A stretch of 64,000 nt of DNA, taken from Bacteroidota bacterium. GTDB lineage: Bacteria; Bacteroidota; Bacteroidia; Bacteroidales; JACABE01. Below the pieces are notes generated by a model that saw only the letters and a list, made by a program, of their open reading frames with translations, was not told the origin of the DNA and did no database searches. Shown in pieces: positions 50,905-60,983 of the stretch. Each line of letters starts with the position of its first letter. Positions within the stretch are counted from its first letter, which is position 1. Where the stretch lies: the NCBI GenBank assembly GCA_026391675.1, contig JAPLDQ010000012.1:1-64000 (forward strand), given 5' to 3'. The translations under genes and the position numbers were made by a program.

Positions 50905-50969
50905 TTCTCTGTGAAACATTGATTATCTGCAGATTACACAATCAGTTTGAATTATAAATATTATTATAA

Positions 50970-52382
50970 ATGAAAAATAACTTGAATTCATTTCCTTTAA
51001 GTGATAAATTTATCCATGATTTTGGAGTATATCAGGCTGATATTAAGCGATATGATAATGAAAAAATAGCCCTTTGCCGTGACCAGGCATTTGAACATTT
51101 TTTAAAAATTGGTTTGCCTACCCGTAATCTGGAAGATTGGAAAAATACAGATTTGAGCGAGGTTTACAACGAAAGCTATAATCATTTTTATCATGAATTT
51201 GAAAAAGTTGAAGATATAGATAAGGTTTTTCAGTGCAATGTTCCGCATTTGAACACCATAATGCTGGCTATGCTGAATGGCAGATATGTTTCAAAAGATG
51301 AACAGTTAAAAGTACTACCCAATGGTGTTATTTATGGAAGTTTTGAAGCTGCTTTGCAGCAATATCCTGATCTGGTTGCCAAACACTACGCCAAATATGC
51401 TGATTATACAAAGAATGGATTTACTGCCATAAATACAGCCATGGCTCAGGATGGTTTTTTTATTTATGTTCCTGATGGAATTGAAGTAAAAAAGCCTGTT
51501 CAGATTGTGAATGTAATTCATCATGAACATAATATATGCATACAAACCCGTAACCTCATTGTATTGGGTAAAAATGCAAAACTTACACTTATCCATTGCG
51601 ATGATTCCTATAACCATCAGAAAAGTTTAAGCAATACCATTTCCGAAATCGTACTGGGCGAAAATGCCAGTCTGGACCATTACAAAATGCAAAATGTAAA
51701 CAATGATTCTACATTGATAAATTTTGCATATTTCCATATGGATGCCAATGCCAGATTATGCAGTAATGGCCTGAGCCTGAATGGTGGAATTCTGAAAAAC
51801 AACAATTACGTTAAAATGAATGGCGAGGGTAGCGAATGCAATATTTATGGCTTGTATCTGATGGACAGAAAACAACATATTGATAATCTTGTATATGTTG
51901 AACATCTTAAACCTCACTGCACCAGTAATGAGCTTTTTAAAGGAATTATCGATGATTCAGCTTCAGCTGTATTTAACGGACATGTTATTGTAAGCAAGGA
52001 TGCACAGAAAACCAATGCTTTTCAGAGTAATAAAAACATATTATTAACTGACAAGGCTAAAGTAAATACCAAACCCTTCCTTGAAATCTATGCTGATGAT
52101 GTAAAATGCAGCCATGGTGCTACAGTCGGACAGCTGGATACTGAAGCCATGTTCTATATCCGTTCCAGAGGCATCTCGGAACACAATGCACAAATGTTGC
52201 TGATGTATGCTTTTGCTGATGAAGTTATCCAAAAAATAAGTATCGAAGCATTGAAACACCGTCTGGAAGACATGGTAAAAAAACGTTTAAGGGGCGAACT
52301 CTCTGTATGCGAGCAATGTGTGTTACATTGCAGTAATCCTGAAAAAGAATACAGCTTTGAAATTGACCTGACGAAAATATAA
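50970..52382 (+). CDS. sufD: Fe-S cluster assembly protein SufD
   Basis: 470 residues, similar in fold to SufB. The N-terminal GLPTRNLEDWKNTDLSEVY is the SufD LPtrkdE-W block, FIYVPDGIEVKKPVQIVN is typical, and the C-terminal KTNAFQSNKNILLTDKAKVNTKPFLEIYADDVKCSHGATVG carries the His that works with the SufB Cys. The final YADDVKCSHGATVGQLD is well conserved. It would be third in the suf operon, but is separated from sufC by 535 bp. sufS and sufE are not in the window. Confidence 0.96.
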   Translation: MKNNLNSFPLSDKFIHDFGVYQADIKRYDNEKIALCRDQAFEHFLKIGLPTRNLEDWKNTDLSEVYNESYNHFYHEFEKVEDIDKVFQCNVPHLNTIMLAMLNGRYVSKDEQLKVLPNGVIYGSFEAALQQYPDLVAKHYAKYADYTKNGFTAINTAMAQDGFFIYVPDGIEVKKPVQIVNVIHHEHNICIQTRNLIVLGKNAKLTLIHCDDSYNHQKSLSNTISEIVLGENASLDHYKMQNVNNDSTLINFAYFHMDANARLCSNGLSLNGGILKNNNYVKMNGEGSECNIYGLYLMDRKQHIDNLVYVEHLKPHCTSNELFKGIIDDSASAVFNGHVIVSKDAQKTNAFQSNKNILLTDKAKVNTKPFLEIYADDVKCSHGATVGQLDTEAMFYIRSRGISEHNAQMLLMYAFADEVIQKISIEALKHRLEDMVKKRLRGELSVCEQCVLHCSNPEKEYSFEIDLTKI

Positions 52383-52476
52383 TATTTTCAATTTTTTAAG
52401 AATTTAAATAAGGCAGTTTTATAAATTTTTGCTTATTTTGCAAAGGATATCATAAATTTACAAAAAACAGCAGATC

Positions 52477-54096
52477 ATGAAGTTGGTTATTCGCGTCAGA
52501 TATTTTATTATATTTTTACTATTTTTCATTCAGATTAGTATAGCTTTTGCCAGCAATACTAAACTAAATACCATTCCTATTGATACCGTTAAAATTAGTG
52601 GAAAAGACTTTCAGGCCAATTTAGACAGTTTATTGAACAACTTCTTTGTAAGCCAGTCACTCAAAATTAATACGAATAGATTCAACTTTTCTGATTCCAA
52701 TGATGAAACAGATATAATTCCAAATTTTTCAGATTCTGTATATATTCAGCGTTTGCAATCCTTACCTTCAGTAATTGACATGACTTACAATGACAAGGTT
52801 CGTGCTTTTATTGAATTGTATGTGAATAAGAAACGTAAGAATGTTAAGGTAATGCTTGGTTTATCGCAATATTACTTTCCTATTTTTGAAGAAATCCTCG
52901 ACCAGCAGGGTGTTCCTCAGGAGCTAAAATACCTGACCATAATTGAATCTGCGTTGAATCCAAGAGCAGTGTCAAGAGTTGGAGCTTCAGGTTTATGGCA
53001 GTTTATGTATACAACCGGGAAAATTTATGATCTGCAGGTTAACTCACTGGTTGATGAACGCCGCGACCCCATAAAAGCAAGCTATGCTGCTGCCAAATAC
53101 CTTAAAGATCTCTATGGGATTTATAAAGACTGGACGCTGGCCCTTGCAGCATATAACTGTGGTCCGGGTAATGTAAATAAAGCTATAAAACGATCAAAGG
53201 GCAAAACCAATTTCTGGGAAATTTATGATTATCTGCCTCAGGAAACCAGGGGTTATGTTCCTGCTTTTATTGCAGCTAACTATATGATGAATTACTATAA
53301 GGAACATAATCTTTTCCCTCAGAAAATTGACTTTCCGACACTTACTGATACTGTAATGGTTGGTACTGACATGAATTTAAAAGAAATTTCAGAAGCCCTG
53401 AATGTTCCTTTGCAACAATTAAGGGATTTAAACCCTCAATATAAAAATGATATCATACCCGGTAAAAGTGAGGCCTATTCTCTGAAATTACCAATAAATC
53501 TGGTTACTACATTTATTCAGATGGAAGATACCATTACGGCTAAATCCAAAGAATCCATGCTTAAGTATTCTGAGGTTACCCCTTCCCGTAATTATTTACA
53601 AATAAGTCCATCTGACGATATTATCAAAATAAGTTATAAAGCCCAGAAAGGTGATAATTTTTCAAGTATAGCTAAAAAATACAAAGTGGATGCTGATGCG
53701 CTGAAAGAATGGAACCACATGCGCAAGAAAAAAATTAAACCCGGACAGAAACTGGTTATTTATACAACAAAAAAAGGTAAATCTGAAAAGAAAGAACCTA
53801 AACCTTTTGTTTCCGGAAGCAGTGAAGTAAAAACTGATACAGCAATACACGAAAAACCAGAATCAGAAAATAAAGAAGTTAACGCTAAAAACAAAGAAGC
53901 AAAAACTTCTAAGAAAGAAAATGGCGAAGCCAAGCCTAAAACTATAACTTATAAAGTTAAAAAAGGGGATACTATTTCTTCGATTTCCAGAAAATTTGAT
54001 AATGTCTCTGTTAAAGATATTATTGAATGGAATAAATTAGGCAAAAATGGCGTAATTACTCCGGGTCAGGAATTAAAAATCAAAATCCAGAATTAG
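52477..54096 (+). CDS. Lytic transglycosylase with LysM domains (MltD-like)
   Basis: 539 residues with a signal peptide (about 1-25). The SLT domain covers about 130-270: E157 in TIIESALNPRAVSRVGASGLWQF is the catalytic acid, followed by DERRDPIKASYAAAKYL and LALAAYNCGPGNVNKAI. LysM-like peptidoglycan-binding segments lie at about 285-330, 385-430 and 488-535, the last two with a low-complexity Lys/Glu linker between them. It cleaves peptidoglycan glycan strands in the periplasm. The SGNH gene starts 27 bp downstream, so a cell-envelope operon is likely. Confidence 0.92.
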   Translation: MKLVIRVRYFIIFLLFFIQISIAFASNTKLNTIPIDTVKISGKDFQANLDSLLNNFFVSQSLKINTNRFNFSDSNDETDIIPNFSDSVYIQRLQSLPSVIDMTYNDKVRAFIELYVNKKRKNVKVMLGLSQYYFPIFEEILDQQGVPQELKYLTIIESALNPRAVSRVGASGLWQFMYTTGKIYDLQVNSLVDERRDPIKASYAAAKYLKDLYGIYKDWTLALAAYNCGPGNVNKAIKRSKGKTNFWEIYDYLPQETRGYVPAFIAANYMMNYYKEHNLFPQKIDFPTLTDTVMVGTDMNLKEISEALNVPLQQLRDLNPQYKNDIIPGKSEAYSLKLPINLVTTFIQMEDTITAKSKESMLKYSEVTPSRNYLQISPSDDIIKISYKAQKGDNFSSIAKKYKVDADALKEWNHMRKKKIKPGQKLVIYTTKKGKSEKKEPKPFVSGSSEVKTDTAIHEKPESENKEVNAKNKEAKTSKKENGEAKPKTITYKVKKGDTISSISRKFDNVSVKDIIEWNKLGKNGVITPGQELKIKIQN

Positions 54097-54123
54097 TTTG
54101 CTGATATTTTTGAAAGTATAGAG

Positions 54124-55617
54124 ATGAAGCCAGTTAAAGTATTGTTATTTCAACTTATTGTATTTTCCTTACTGGCTTTTTTGATACTTATATTTCCAAA
54201 AAACGGAATAAAAATATCAAAAAATATTAGCCTTTATTTCACAAACTTTAATGAATTATTTTCATTAAAAAAAACAACCTATGCTGATATTTCAGCCATT
54301 GCCAATGATCCGTTGGACAGCACCAAAGCCATCGTAAATATTGATTCGCTGTTTAATGATACAGCTAAAGCTTCTTCCAATGCCTTACTTAAAAATATCC
54401 GTAAAATAGAATATCCGAATAATGACCCTTCCGTTTTATATCCTGTTTTCCAAACCTTATCAAAATTAAAAGACAGTAAGGAGTTGATCAGAATATTGCA
54501 TTATGGAGATTCACAAATTGAAGGTGATAGAATTACAGGCTTTTTACGTTTTAAATTGCAGTCAAAATTTGGTGGCAATGGTGTTGGTTTAATGCCGTTA
54601 ATGAATCCGACAGCTTCTGCTTCACTACAGACTTCTAATTCTGATGACTGGATCAAATATACACTTATTGGTAAATCAGGCCCCCATATCCATCAAATGC
54701 GTTACGGAGCCATGCTCAGCTTTGCCAGATTTGCACCTGCAGTTAAAGACTCAACTTATACTGACACAACTTATTTTAAAGGAAATCTCTACATGAGTAA
54801 ATCCACTCAGGGATATAGCAATACGCGCGATTTTCAGAAACTACGTTTGTTTTACGGCTTTAACAAAAAGGATGTAAAACTTAATTTATCGGCTAATAAA
54901 GAATTACTGACCTCAGAAATATTACCTCAGAATCAGGATTTAAAAGTATTTGAGTATAATTTCAAAACATCACCTTCATCCATGACAATACAACTCAAAG
55001 GTAAGGACAGTCCTGATGTATATGGATTTTCCCTTGATGCTGAAAATGGCGTGGCTGTTGATAATATTCCTTTACGTGGCAGTTCCGGTTATGGCTTTTC
55101 GCAAATGAATTTCAGTTTCTTAAAAAAGTTTTACGACTTGCTGAATGTTAAACTGGTTATTATGCAATTTGGTGTGAATGCTGTTCCGGAAGATGAGAAA
55201 ACGATTATTCCTGACTATAATTATTATGAAAGGGGATTTTACAGCCAGCTGAAAACCATTAAAGAAATCAATAAGGATATTTGTATTATCGTTATCGGGA
55301 TTTCAGATCGTTCAAGAAAATCCGGAGATAGTTATGAAACCAATCCCAATATCGAAAAAATTATTAAAGCTCAGAAAAATGCAGCATTCAGAGCCGGCTG
55401 TGCCTATTGGGATTTGTTTGAAGCCATGGGAGGACAGAATTCCATGCCAAGTTGGGTATTTGCCAAACCGGCTCTTGCAAATAAGGATTTCACCCATTTT
55501 AATGAAAAAGGTGCACGAATGGTTGCTGAAATGTTTTATAATGCGCTGATTTATGACTATTTACAATACCTGAAGTTAAGTCAAAGCAATAATAGTAAAT
55601 TGTCACTGAACAAATGA
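54124..55617 (+). CDS. SGNH hydrolase-fold protein 1 (O-acylation cassette)
   Basis: 497 residues. One membrane segment at the N-terminus (about 5-25) anchors it. SGNH blocks: GDSQIEGDRITGFLR (Ser block I) at about 127-141, FGVNAVPEDE (block III) near 355, and DFTHFNEKGARMVAEMF (Asp-x-x-His) near 458. The fold carries out O-acetyl transfer or de-acetylation on glycans. Its stop overlaps the start of the next SGNH gene (ATGA), and it probably works with that protein and the MBOAT protein downstream. Confidence 0.8.
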   Translation: MKPVKVLLFQLIVFSLLAFLILIFPKNGIKISKNISLYFTNFNELFSLKKTTYADISAIANDPLDSTKAIVNIDSLFNDTAKASSNALLKNIRKIEYPNNDPSVLYPVFQTLSKLKDSKELIRILHYGDSQIEGDRITGFLRFKLQSKFGGNGVGLMPLMNPTASASLQTSNSDDWIKYTLIGKSGPHIHQMRYGAMLSFARFAPAVKDSTYTDTTYFKGNLYMSKSTQGYSNTRDFQKLRLFYGFNKKDVKLNLSANKELLTSEILPQNQDLKVFEYNFKTSPSSMTIQLKGKDSPDVYGFSLDAENGVAVDNIPLRGSSGYGFSQMNFSFLKKFYDLLNVKLVIMQFGVNAVPEDEKTIIPDYNYYERGFYSQLKTIKEINKDICIIVIGISDRSRKSGDSYETNPNIEKIIKAQKNAAFRAGCAYWDLFEAMGGQNSMPSWVFAKPALANKDFTHFNEKGARMVAEMFYNALIYDYLQYLKLSQSNNSKLSLNK

Positions 55618-56852
55618 AAATAATTGTAATTTCCATATTATTCTTTTTTAATCAAATATGCAATTTGTCGGCACAGGATACACCTTATAAAGCTATAAAC
55701 TATAGTTTTATCCATCAAACAGCTGACAGCATTTATTTTTTCGGAAAAGCAACATCTGATTTTTATACCATTTGCAGCAATCTGAATCAAATGATAACAA
55801 AAGGAAACGGACAATTGCGGGTGTTACAGATTGGCGATTCGCATATTCAGGCAGATCATTTTTCAGGCAGATTACGTGAAAACCTTCAAAGTTTTGCATT
55901 GGGAATCCAGGGCAGCCGCGGCTTTATTTTTCCTTATAATGTAGCAGCTACCAATAATCCTGATAATTATAAGGTTAAATACACCGGAAAATGGCAGCAT
56001 TGCAGGAATATTCAGAGCCTGAACAATTGCGAGCTGGGTATTGCAGGTATATCAGTTACAACATCCGACTCGGCTTCAAGCATTCAAATCATTCTGAATA
56101 ATAAAAACTATCCGCATCAGGATTTTAATAAAGTTAAAATATTCCATAATACAGGTGATAGTGTTTTTACGGTTAAATTAAATGAAAATCAACTGATTAA
56201 CGGTAAATTTGACAATTTGGGTTTCACAACTTTTACAACAACTTCTCATTTTGATACCCTTAATCTTTTTTTACAGAAAACCGACAGTTTACAACATAAT
56301 TTTACCTTATATGGTATTGAACTTGACAACGATGACCCGGGTGTAATTTACTCAGCCGTAGGAGTTAATGGGGCCGAAATAAATTCTTTCTTAAAATGCA
56401 GTTTATTGGAATCCCAGCTTAAAATAATACATCCTGACTGGATTATTATTTCACTGGGGACTAATGATGCCTATGGAAAAAATTTTGATGGTGCTATTTT
56501 TGAAAATAATTACAATCAACTGATAAAAAGAATTAAAAATGCATTGCCCAATAGTTTTATATTATTAACCACACCGGCAGATAGTTACAGAAAAAAACGC
56601 TATCCAAATCCTGATATGACATTAGCAAAAAATATTATTTTAAACATTGCGAAACAAAATCATTGTGCAGCCTGGGATTTATATGAAATTATGGGTGGTT
56701 TTAAATCCATGAAACTTTGGCAAAATGCAGGCTTATCGGCAAACGATAAAGTGCATTGCAGTAAAGCAGGCTATGTTTTACAGGGCGATTTGCTGTTTAA
56801 TGCGATACTAAAAGCTTATGACAAATATATTGAATCAGGCAATAGGCAATAG
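55614..56852 (+). CDS. SGNH hydrolase-fold protein 2
   Basis: 412 residues with a signal peptide (about 1-20, ending LSAQ). Blocks: IGDSHIQADHFSGRLREN at about 73-90 (nucleophile Ser in GDS), SLGTNDAYGKN (block III) at about 280-290, and DKVHCSKAGYVLQGDLLFNA (Asp-x-x-His) near 378. The two proteins are paralogues in the catalytic regions but differ elsewhere, so they probably act in sequence or on different sites. The start overlaps the previous stop by 4 bp. Confidence 0.8.
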   Translation: MKIIVISILFFFNQICNLSAQDTPYKAINYSFIHQTADSIYFFGKATSDFYTICSNLNQMITKGNGQLRVLQIGDSHIQADHFSGRLRENLQSFALGIQGSRGFIFPYNVAATNNPDNYKVKYTGKWQHCRNIQSLNNCELGIAGISVTTSDSASSIQIILNNKNYPHQDFNKVKIFHNTGDSVFTVKLNENQLINGKFDNLGFTTFTTTSHFDTLNLFLQKTDSLQHNFTLYGIELDNDDPGVIYSAVGVNGAEINSFLKCSLLESQLKIIHPDWIIISLGTNDAYGKNFDGAIFENNYNQLIKRIKNALPNSFILLTTPADSYRKKRYPNPDMTLAKNIILNIAKQNHCAAWDLYEIMGGFKSMKLWQNAGLSANDKVHCSKAGYVLQGDLLFNAILKAYDKYIESGNRQ

Positions 56853-56979
56853 GCATTAGGGATTAGGAAAAAAGTGAAAATTACGAATTACGAATTAGAA
56901 ATATAAAATTAGTATCCGGAAATAACTTAATAACTTAATAACCTAATAACCAATAACTTTACAAAATTTTAACTCATCC

Positions 56980-58494
56980 ATGGATTACATTAAGGACATA
57001 TTCACTTACGACCCCAGTGCACCAATGATATTTACCCGTTTCTATTTCTGGGTATTTTTTGCGGTTGTATTGACGGTATATTCTGTAGTATATAAGAAAA
57101 AACCTGCCCGCAATGCCTATTTATTACTGGTTAGTTCATTTTTCTATTACAAATCAGGAGGGTATTTCTTTATCATTCTGGCGTTTACGACCTTATTTGA
57201 TTTTGCGGTGGGCTTATGGATAGGCAGAGCCAAAACACAAAACAGAAGAAAACTCTACCTTACCCTGAGTGTTATCATGAATCTGGGTGTACTGGCTTAT
57301 TTTAAATACAGCTATTTCTTAATCGATTCCATCAACAATATTTTCCATTCTGATTTAAAAGTTGTCAATTATCTTGCATTCTGGACCAATGGAATTGCAG
57401 GAACACATCTGGATATCACGTCCATTATTTTACCTGTTGGAATTTCTTTTTATACCTTTCAATCCATCAGTTATACCGTTTCCGTTTACCGGAGAAAGAT
57501 TGAACCCCTGCATAATATCCTGGATTATGGCTGTTTTGTCACCTTTTTCCCCCAGTTGGTGGCTGGTCCTATTGTTAAAGCCTACGACTTTATCCCACAA
57601 TTATACAAAGATTTTTCGCTTTCAAAAAAGGAATTTGGTTATGCTTTATTTCTGATTATGAATGGTTTAATAAAGAAAATGTTAATCTCCGATTATATTT
57701 CCATTAATTTCGTCGACCGTGTATTCGACAGTCCCATGTCCTACTCCGGTTTTGAAAATTTAATGGCAGTATATGGTTATACCATTCAGATTTATTGTGA
57801 TTTTTCCGGTTATACCGATATTGCTATTGGTGTGGCTTTTTTACTGGGATTCCGACTACCCCTTAATTTTAATTCTCCTTATAAAGCTGCTAATATTACA
57901 GATTTCTGGCATCGCTGGCATATTTCCCTGTCCACCTGGTTACGCGATTATTTGTACATTCCATTGGGTGGCAACAGAAAAGGCAAAATCCGTACCTATA
58001 TTAATTTACTTTTAGTAATGCTGATAGGCGGATTGTGGCACGGTGCAGCTGTAAGATTTATTATCTGGGGAGCATTGCATGGATTGGGTTTGACTTTTCA
58101 TAAATTATGGATTAAATTCTTCCCTGCAAAAGAAAAAATCAGTTTCTGGAGCAAGTTCTGGGCAGCTTTTCTTACTTTCCATTTTGTGATATTTGCATGG
58201 ATATTCTTCCGTGCCGACAGTATGCGAAGTGTTTCATCAGTGCTTTCTCAGATTTTCTATCATTTCAACTGGAAACTGATACCCGGTATAATCGTATCCT
58301 ATAAAAATGTTTTTTCCTTAATATTACTGGCTTTTCTTATTCATTGGTTACCTGTAAAAACAAAAGACTGGTATAAAAATTACTTTATTGGAATTCCTTA
58401 TGCTTTAAAGGCTGTTGTAATTGTTTTGGTTGTTTTTATGCTTTTTCAGGTAAAATCAGCTGAGATACAGCCTTTTATTTATTTTCAGTTTTAA
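56980..58494 (+). CDS. MBOAT family O-acyltransferase (AlgI/PatA-like)
   Basis: 504 residues with about eleven hydrophobic helices. The active-site His is in GGLWHGAAVRFIIWGALHG, and the upstream block FWHRWHISLSTWLRDYLYIPLGGNRKG is diagnostic of the AlgI/DltB-like MBOAT branch. It moves acyl groups across the inner membrane for transfer to a glycan. The two SGNH genes immediately upstream are the expected periplasmic partners. The 127-bp gap from the last SGNH gene contains runs of the simple repeat AATAACTTAATAAC and similar. Confidence 0.92.
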   Translation: MDYIKDIFTYDPSAPMIFTRFYFWVFFAVVLTVYSVVYKKKPARNAYLLLVSSFFYYKSGGYFFIILAFTTLFDFAVGLWIGRAKTQNRRKLYLTLSVIMNLGVLAYFKYSYFLIDSINNIFHSDLKVVNYLAFWTNGIAGTHLDITSIILPVGISFYTFQSISYTVSVYRRKIEPLHNILDYGCFVTFFPQLVAGPIVKAYDFIPQLYKDFSLSKKEFGYALFLIMNGLIKKMLISDYISINFVDRVFDSPMSYSGFENLMAVYGYTIQIYCDFSGYTDIAIGVAFLLGFRLPLNFNSPYKAANITDFWHRWHISLSTWLRDYLYIPLGGNRKGKIRTYINLLLVMLIGGLWHGAAVRFIIWGALHGLGLTFHKLWIKFFPAKEKISFWSKFWAAFLTFHFVIFAWIFFRADSMRSVSSVLSQIFYHFNWKLIPGIIVSYKNVFSLILLAFLIHWLPVKTKDWYKNYFIGIPYALKAVVIVLVVFMLFQVKSAEIQPFIYFQF

Positions 58495-58582
58495 AAAATC
58501 AGGCTTTAGGCTGTAGGATATTAGGCTGTGTTTAAAAATCGTTTCAATTAAATTTGAAACAGTTAAAAATGAAAGTTTGTAT

Positions 58583-60403
58583 TTACATCTTTTCAATTTT
58601 ACCAATATCCGTTTTTAGTTCTTTTTTCTTCATCTTTTCAATCAATATTGAAGGTTTAAATGAAAATTTAAATTTATTACGTAGCAGTTTTACGTTTTCA
58701 CAGGCAGTAAATTTAAATGAAGCAGCTTCATTTTGCTTTGCTTTTAAGAATGTAGTTATCCAGATTACGGTATTATCATTAAAAGTTATATTTGACGTAC
58801 TCCTGACAGATATTAGCGGATAATCATAGATATAGAAGGTATTTCCTTCGATGCGGATATTCTGATGTACCATGCTTTTCGGTTGCAGCTCATGATTTTC
58901 TGGAGCAATTGCAATAATGTAATTATCAGGAGCTGAATTGTAACCGCATTCCATAAACTTATTGTTTCTGATGAGGACATCCTGCACAGCACCTGATTCG
59001 TACCAGGATGAAGCATCATCCGCAATAAGTATGGCATGCATTCCCATTCGATAAAAGCTGTTATTTTCTATAAGTATTTTTCTCCGGCTTGTTAACAGTA
59101 AACCACGGGTATTGCCTCGCTCGAAACGACTGTTTTTTATGCAAACTTCAGGAGCCCAGCTTATATTTTCAATACAATATCCTGTTTTTATATTATCCGG
59201 CAGATTTCCATCAGTTTCAACTTCCATTTCCCGTTTATTAATTAATGCGGCAAATTTTAGTTTAGCATATCCCAGTGGCATCAGCGTTTGTGAATTGATA
59301 AATGCAATGCTGTCGCCGACAAAAAAAGCAGGAAAACCATAGGTCTGATGGTGCATAAACCTGACTATTATTTTTTTATCATTTTTGATTTCCATTATTT
59401 GCAGATGTGTACCATGAACATTTACAGGGTCATCGTGAGAGCCAATGCACACACAACTATCTATCAAAATCCTGCCTTTACAGCCTGAAAAATGAAAACA
59501 ATCTGCAAATGTAGCAATGTATCGTCCTGAATTTTTACGTGGAGCAACATTTACTTTCAAAAGAGAAATATTCTCTGAAAACTGGGATACTATACCCAAA
59601 CCATGCATATAATACATATTGATATTTTCCAGTCTGATATTCATGCTCAGGTTGATAAATGCACCACAATTATCCCTGTATGGATCACGGATAGTGAGAA
59701 CATCTCCTGCCTGATAATCGTTAGTTGAAAATTTTCCTTCAAACTTTAGATGCAGTGGACTGGTTTCAGTAGCCCTGCTATCAATAAAAGGCCTGAAAGA
59801 TGAATATTTCATTACTTCCTGTTTAGGAGAATATAGTATGGTATGCCAGGCATTTAATTTCCATCCCTCACCATAAAAGCTGATTTTACCATTTACTATG
59901 CTGAATCTTGAATCGGGATGAATATCCGCTTCAATTGCATTTTCTGAAACATCAGTAATGCAGAGCTCTGACATGGTTGGACGCTCATAATCAAAACTGA
60001 TGTTTTTCAATTGTATATTTTCGCAGTTGATGAATGCAAATGCAATCATTTTACCATGCAGAACTATCAGGGTATTAGAGCCTTCTATAGTAATATTTTT
60101 AACATTTTCCATCAGGAATGCTATATTCTTATCTTTGGACAAAGTATCGTCTTCCGTACAATTGGAAATATAGAATTCCCGATGTTCGGCATTTTTGGGC
60201 CATACATCTATCCTTCCTTCAGGAAGGACAAGACTCACATTGTTTAGCGTTTTGCATAAATCAATGGCTTTGCGGATTGCTGTAGCTGCATCTTCCAAAC
60301 AGTCCGGTTTTACTCCAAAATCAGTCAAAAGAACTTTTTGCTGGGCAAATATTCCACTTGAAAATAACAATAAAAAAAGGATAAGATTAAAGATTTTTTT
60401 CAT
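58583..60403 (-). CDS. GH110-like alpha-galactosidase (parallel beta-helix)
   Basis: 606 residues with a signal peptide (1-20, SSGIFAQ). It has a right-handed beta-helix with the GH110 patterns: FGVKPDCLEDAATAIRKAIDLCK at the start, DCFHFSGCKGRILIDSCVCIGSHDDPVNVHGTHL in the middle (Asp cluster at the active site), and a later coil of imperfect repeats (KNSRFERGNTRGLLLTSRRKILIENNSF). GH110 enzymes remove terminal alpha-1,3-linked galactose. This fits the beta-galactosidase and galactose uptake genes of the 16-25 kb region as an outer-envelope glycan degrader. Confidence 0.85.
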   Translation of the reverse strand: MKKIFNLILFLLLFSSGIFAQQKVLLTDFGVKPDCLEDAATAIRKAIDLCKTLNNVSLVLPEGRIDVWPKNAEHREFYISNCTEDDTLSKDKNIAFLMENVKNITIEGSNTLIVLHGKMIAFAFINCENIQLKNISFDYERPTMSELCITDVSENAIEADIHPDSRFSIVNGKISFYGEGWKLNAWHTILYSPKQEVMKYSSFRPFIDSRATETSPLHLKFEGKFSTNDYQAGDVLTIRDPYRDNCGAFINLSMNIRLENINMYYMHGLGIVSQFSENISLLKVNVAPRKNSGRYIATFADCFHFSGCKGRILIDSCVCIGSHDDPVNVHGTHLQIMEIKNDKKIIVRFMHHQTYGFPAFFVGDSIAFINSQTLMPLGYAKLKFAALINKREMEVETDGNLPDNIKTGYCIENISWAPEVCIKNSRFERGNTRGLLLTSRRKILIENNSFYRMGMHAILIADDASSWYESGAVQDVLIRNNKFMECGYNSAPDNYIIAIAPENHELQPKSMVHQNIRIEGNTFYIYDYPLISVRSTSNITFNDNTVIWITTFLKAKQNEAASFKFTACENVKLLRNKFKFSFKPSILIEKMKKKELKTDIGKIEKM

Positions 60404-60983
60404 TAAACTGATAGTATATCTTTATTTGTAATCAACTGTTGTTTAATTTTTTATATTATAAACGGCTGTAGTTTAATATAGCATTGGTTAAAAAGCTATA
60501 AGAAAATATCACATCTTTTTATTTTGTAATGCAGTATATTTCTTGTCATGCTGTGTTTTAACATTTTGAACTATGCTTGAAGGTACGCTGACAAATTAAT
60601 TAAATCATTGCTTTCTTAATCTCTGCGGCACTTTGCGCCTTCTTTGCGAATCTCTGCGGTAAAAAAAAGTTTAAACGCGGAGAACCGCTGAGTTTTACGC
60701 GGAGAACCGCAAAGATTAAAGGATCATATAGTTTAAACTTTAATGTTATATTTATTATATGATCTTAAATATCAACAATAAACTAAAACTTGTCATTTGT
60801 AACGAAGTGAAGCATCTCATAAATCTGTATTATTTTATTATTGAGATTCCTCACTTCGTTCGGAATGACAAAACAAGCATTTGTCGAACTAAATAAACCG
60901 TGCTGTTCCTATGTTTTCAGTAAAACGTGTGTTTCACTTTCACAGGCTATACTAAACTACATCCTTAAAAAAAATATTCAATA
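60404..60983. repeat. Repeat-rich intergenic region
   Basis: No gene is visible in 580 bp. At 60615-60720 a degenerate inverted unit is made of TCTGCGG and CGCGGAGAACCGC copies (60676-60688 and 60699-60711), with TTAATCTCTGCGG and CCGCAAAGATTAA as outer arms. At 60790-60870 a long imperfect palindrome pairs TTGTCATT, AACGAAGTGA and ATCTCAT with ATTGAGAT, TCACTTCGTT and AATGACA. The second type occurs in many Bacteroidota. Confidence 0.65.
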
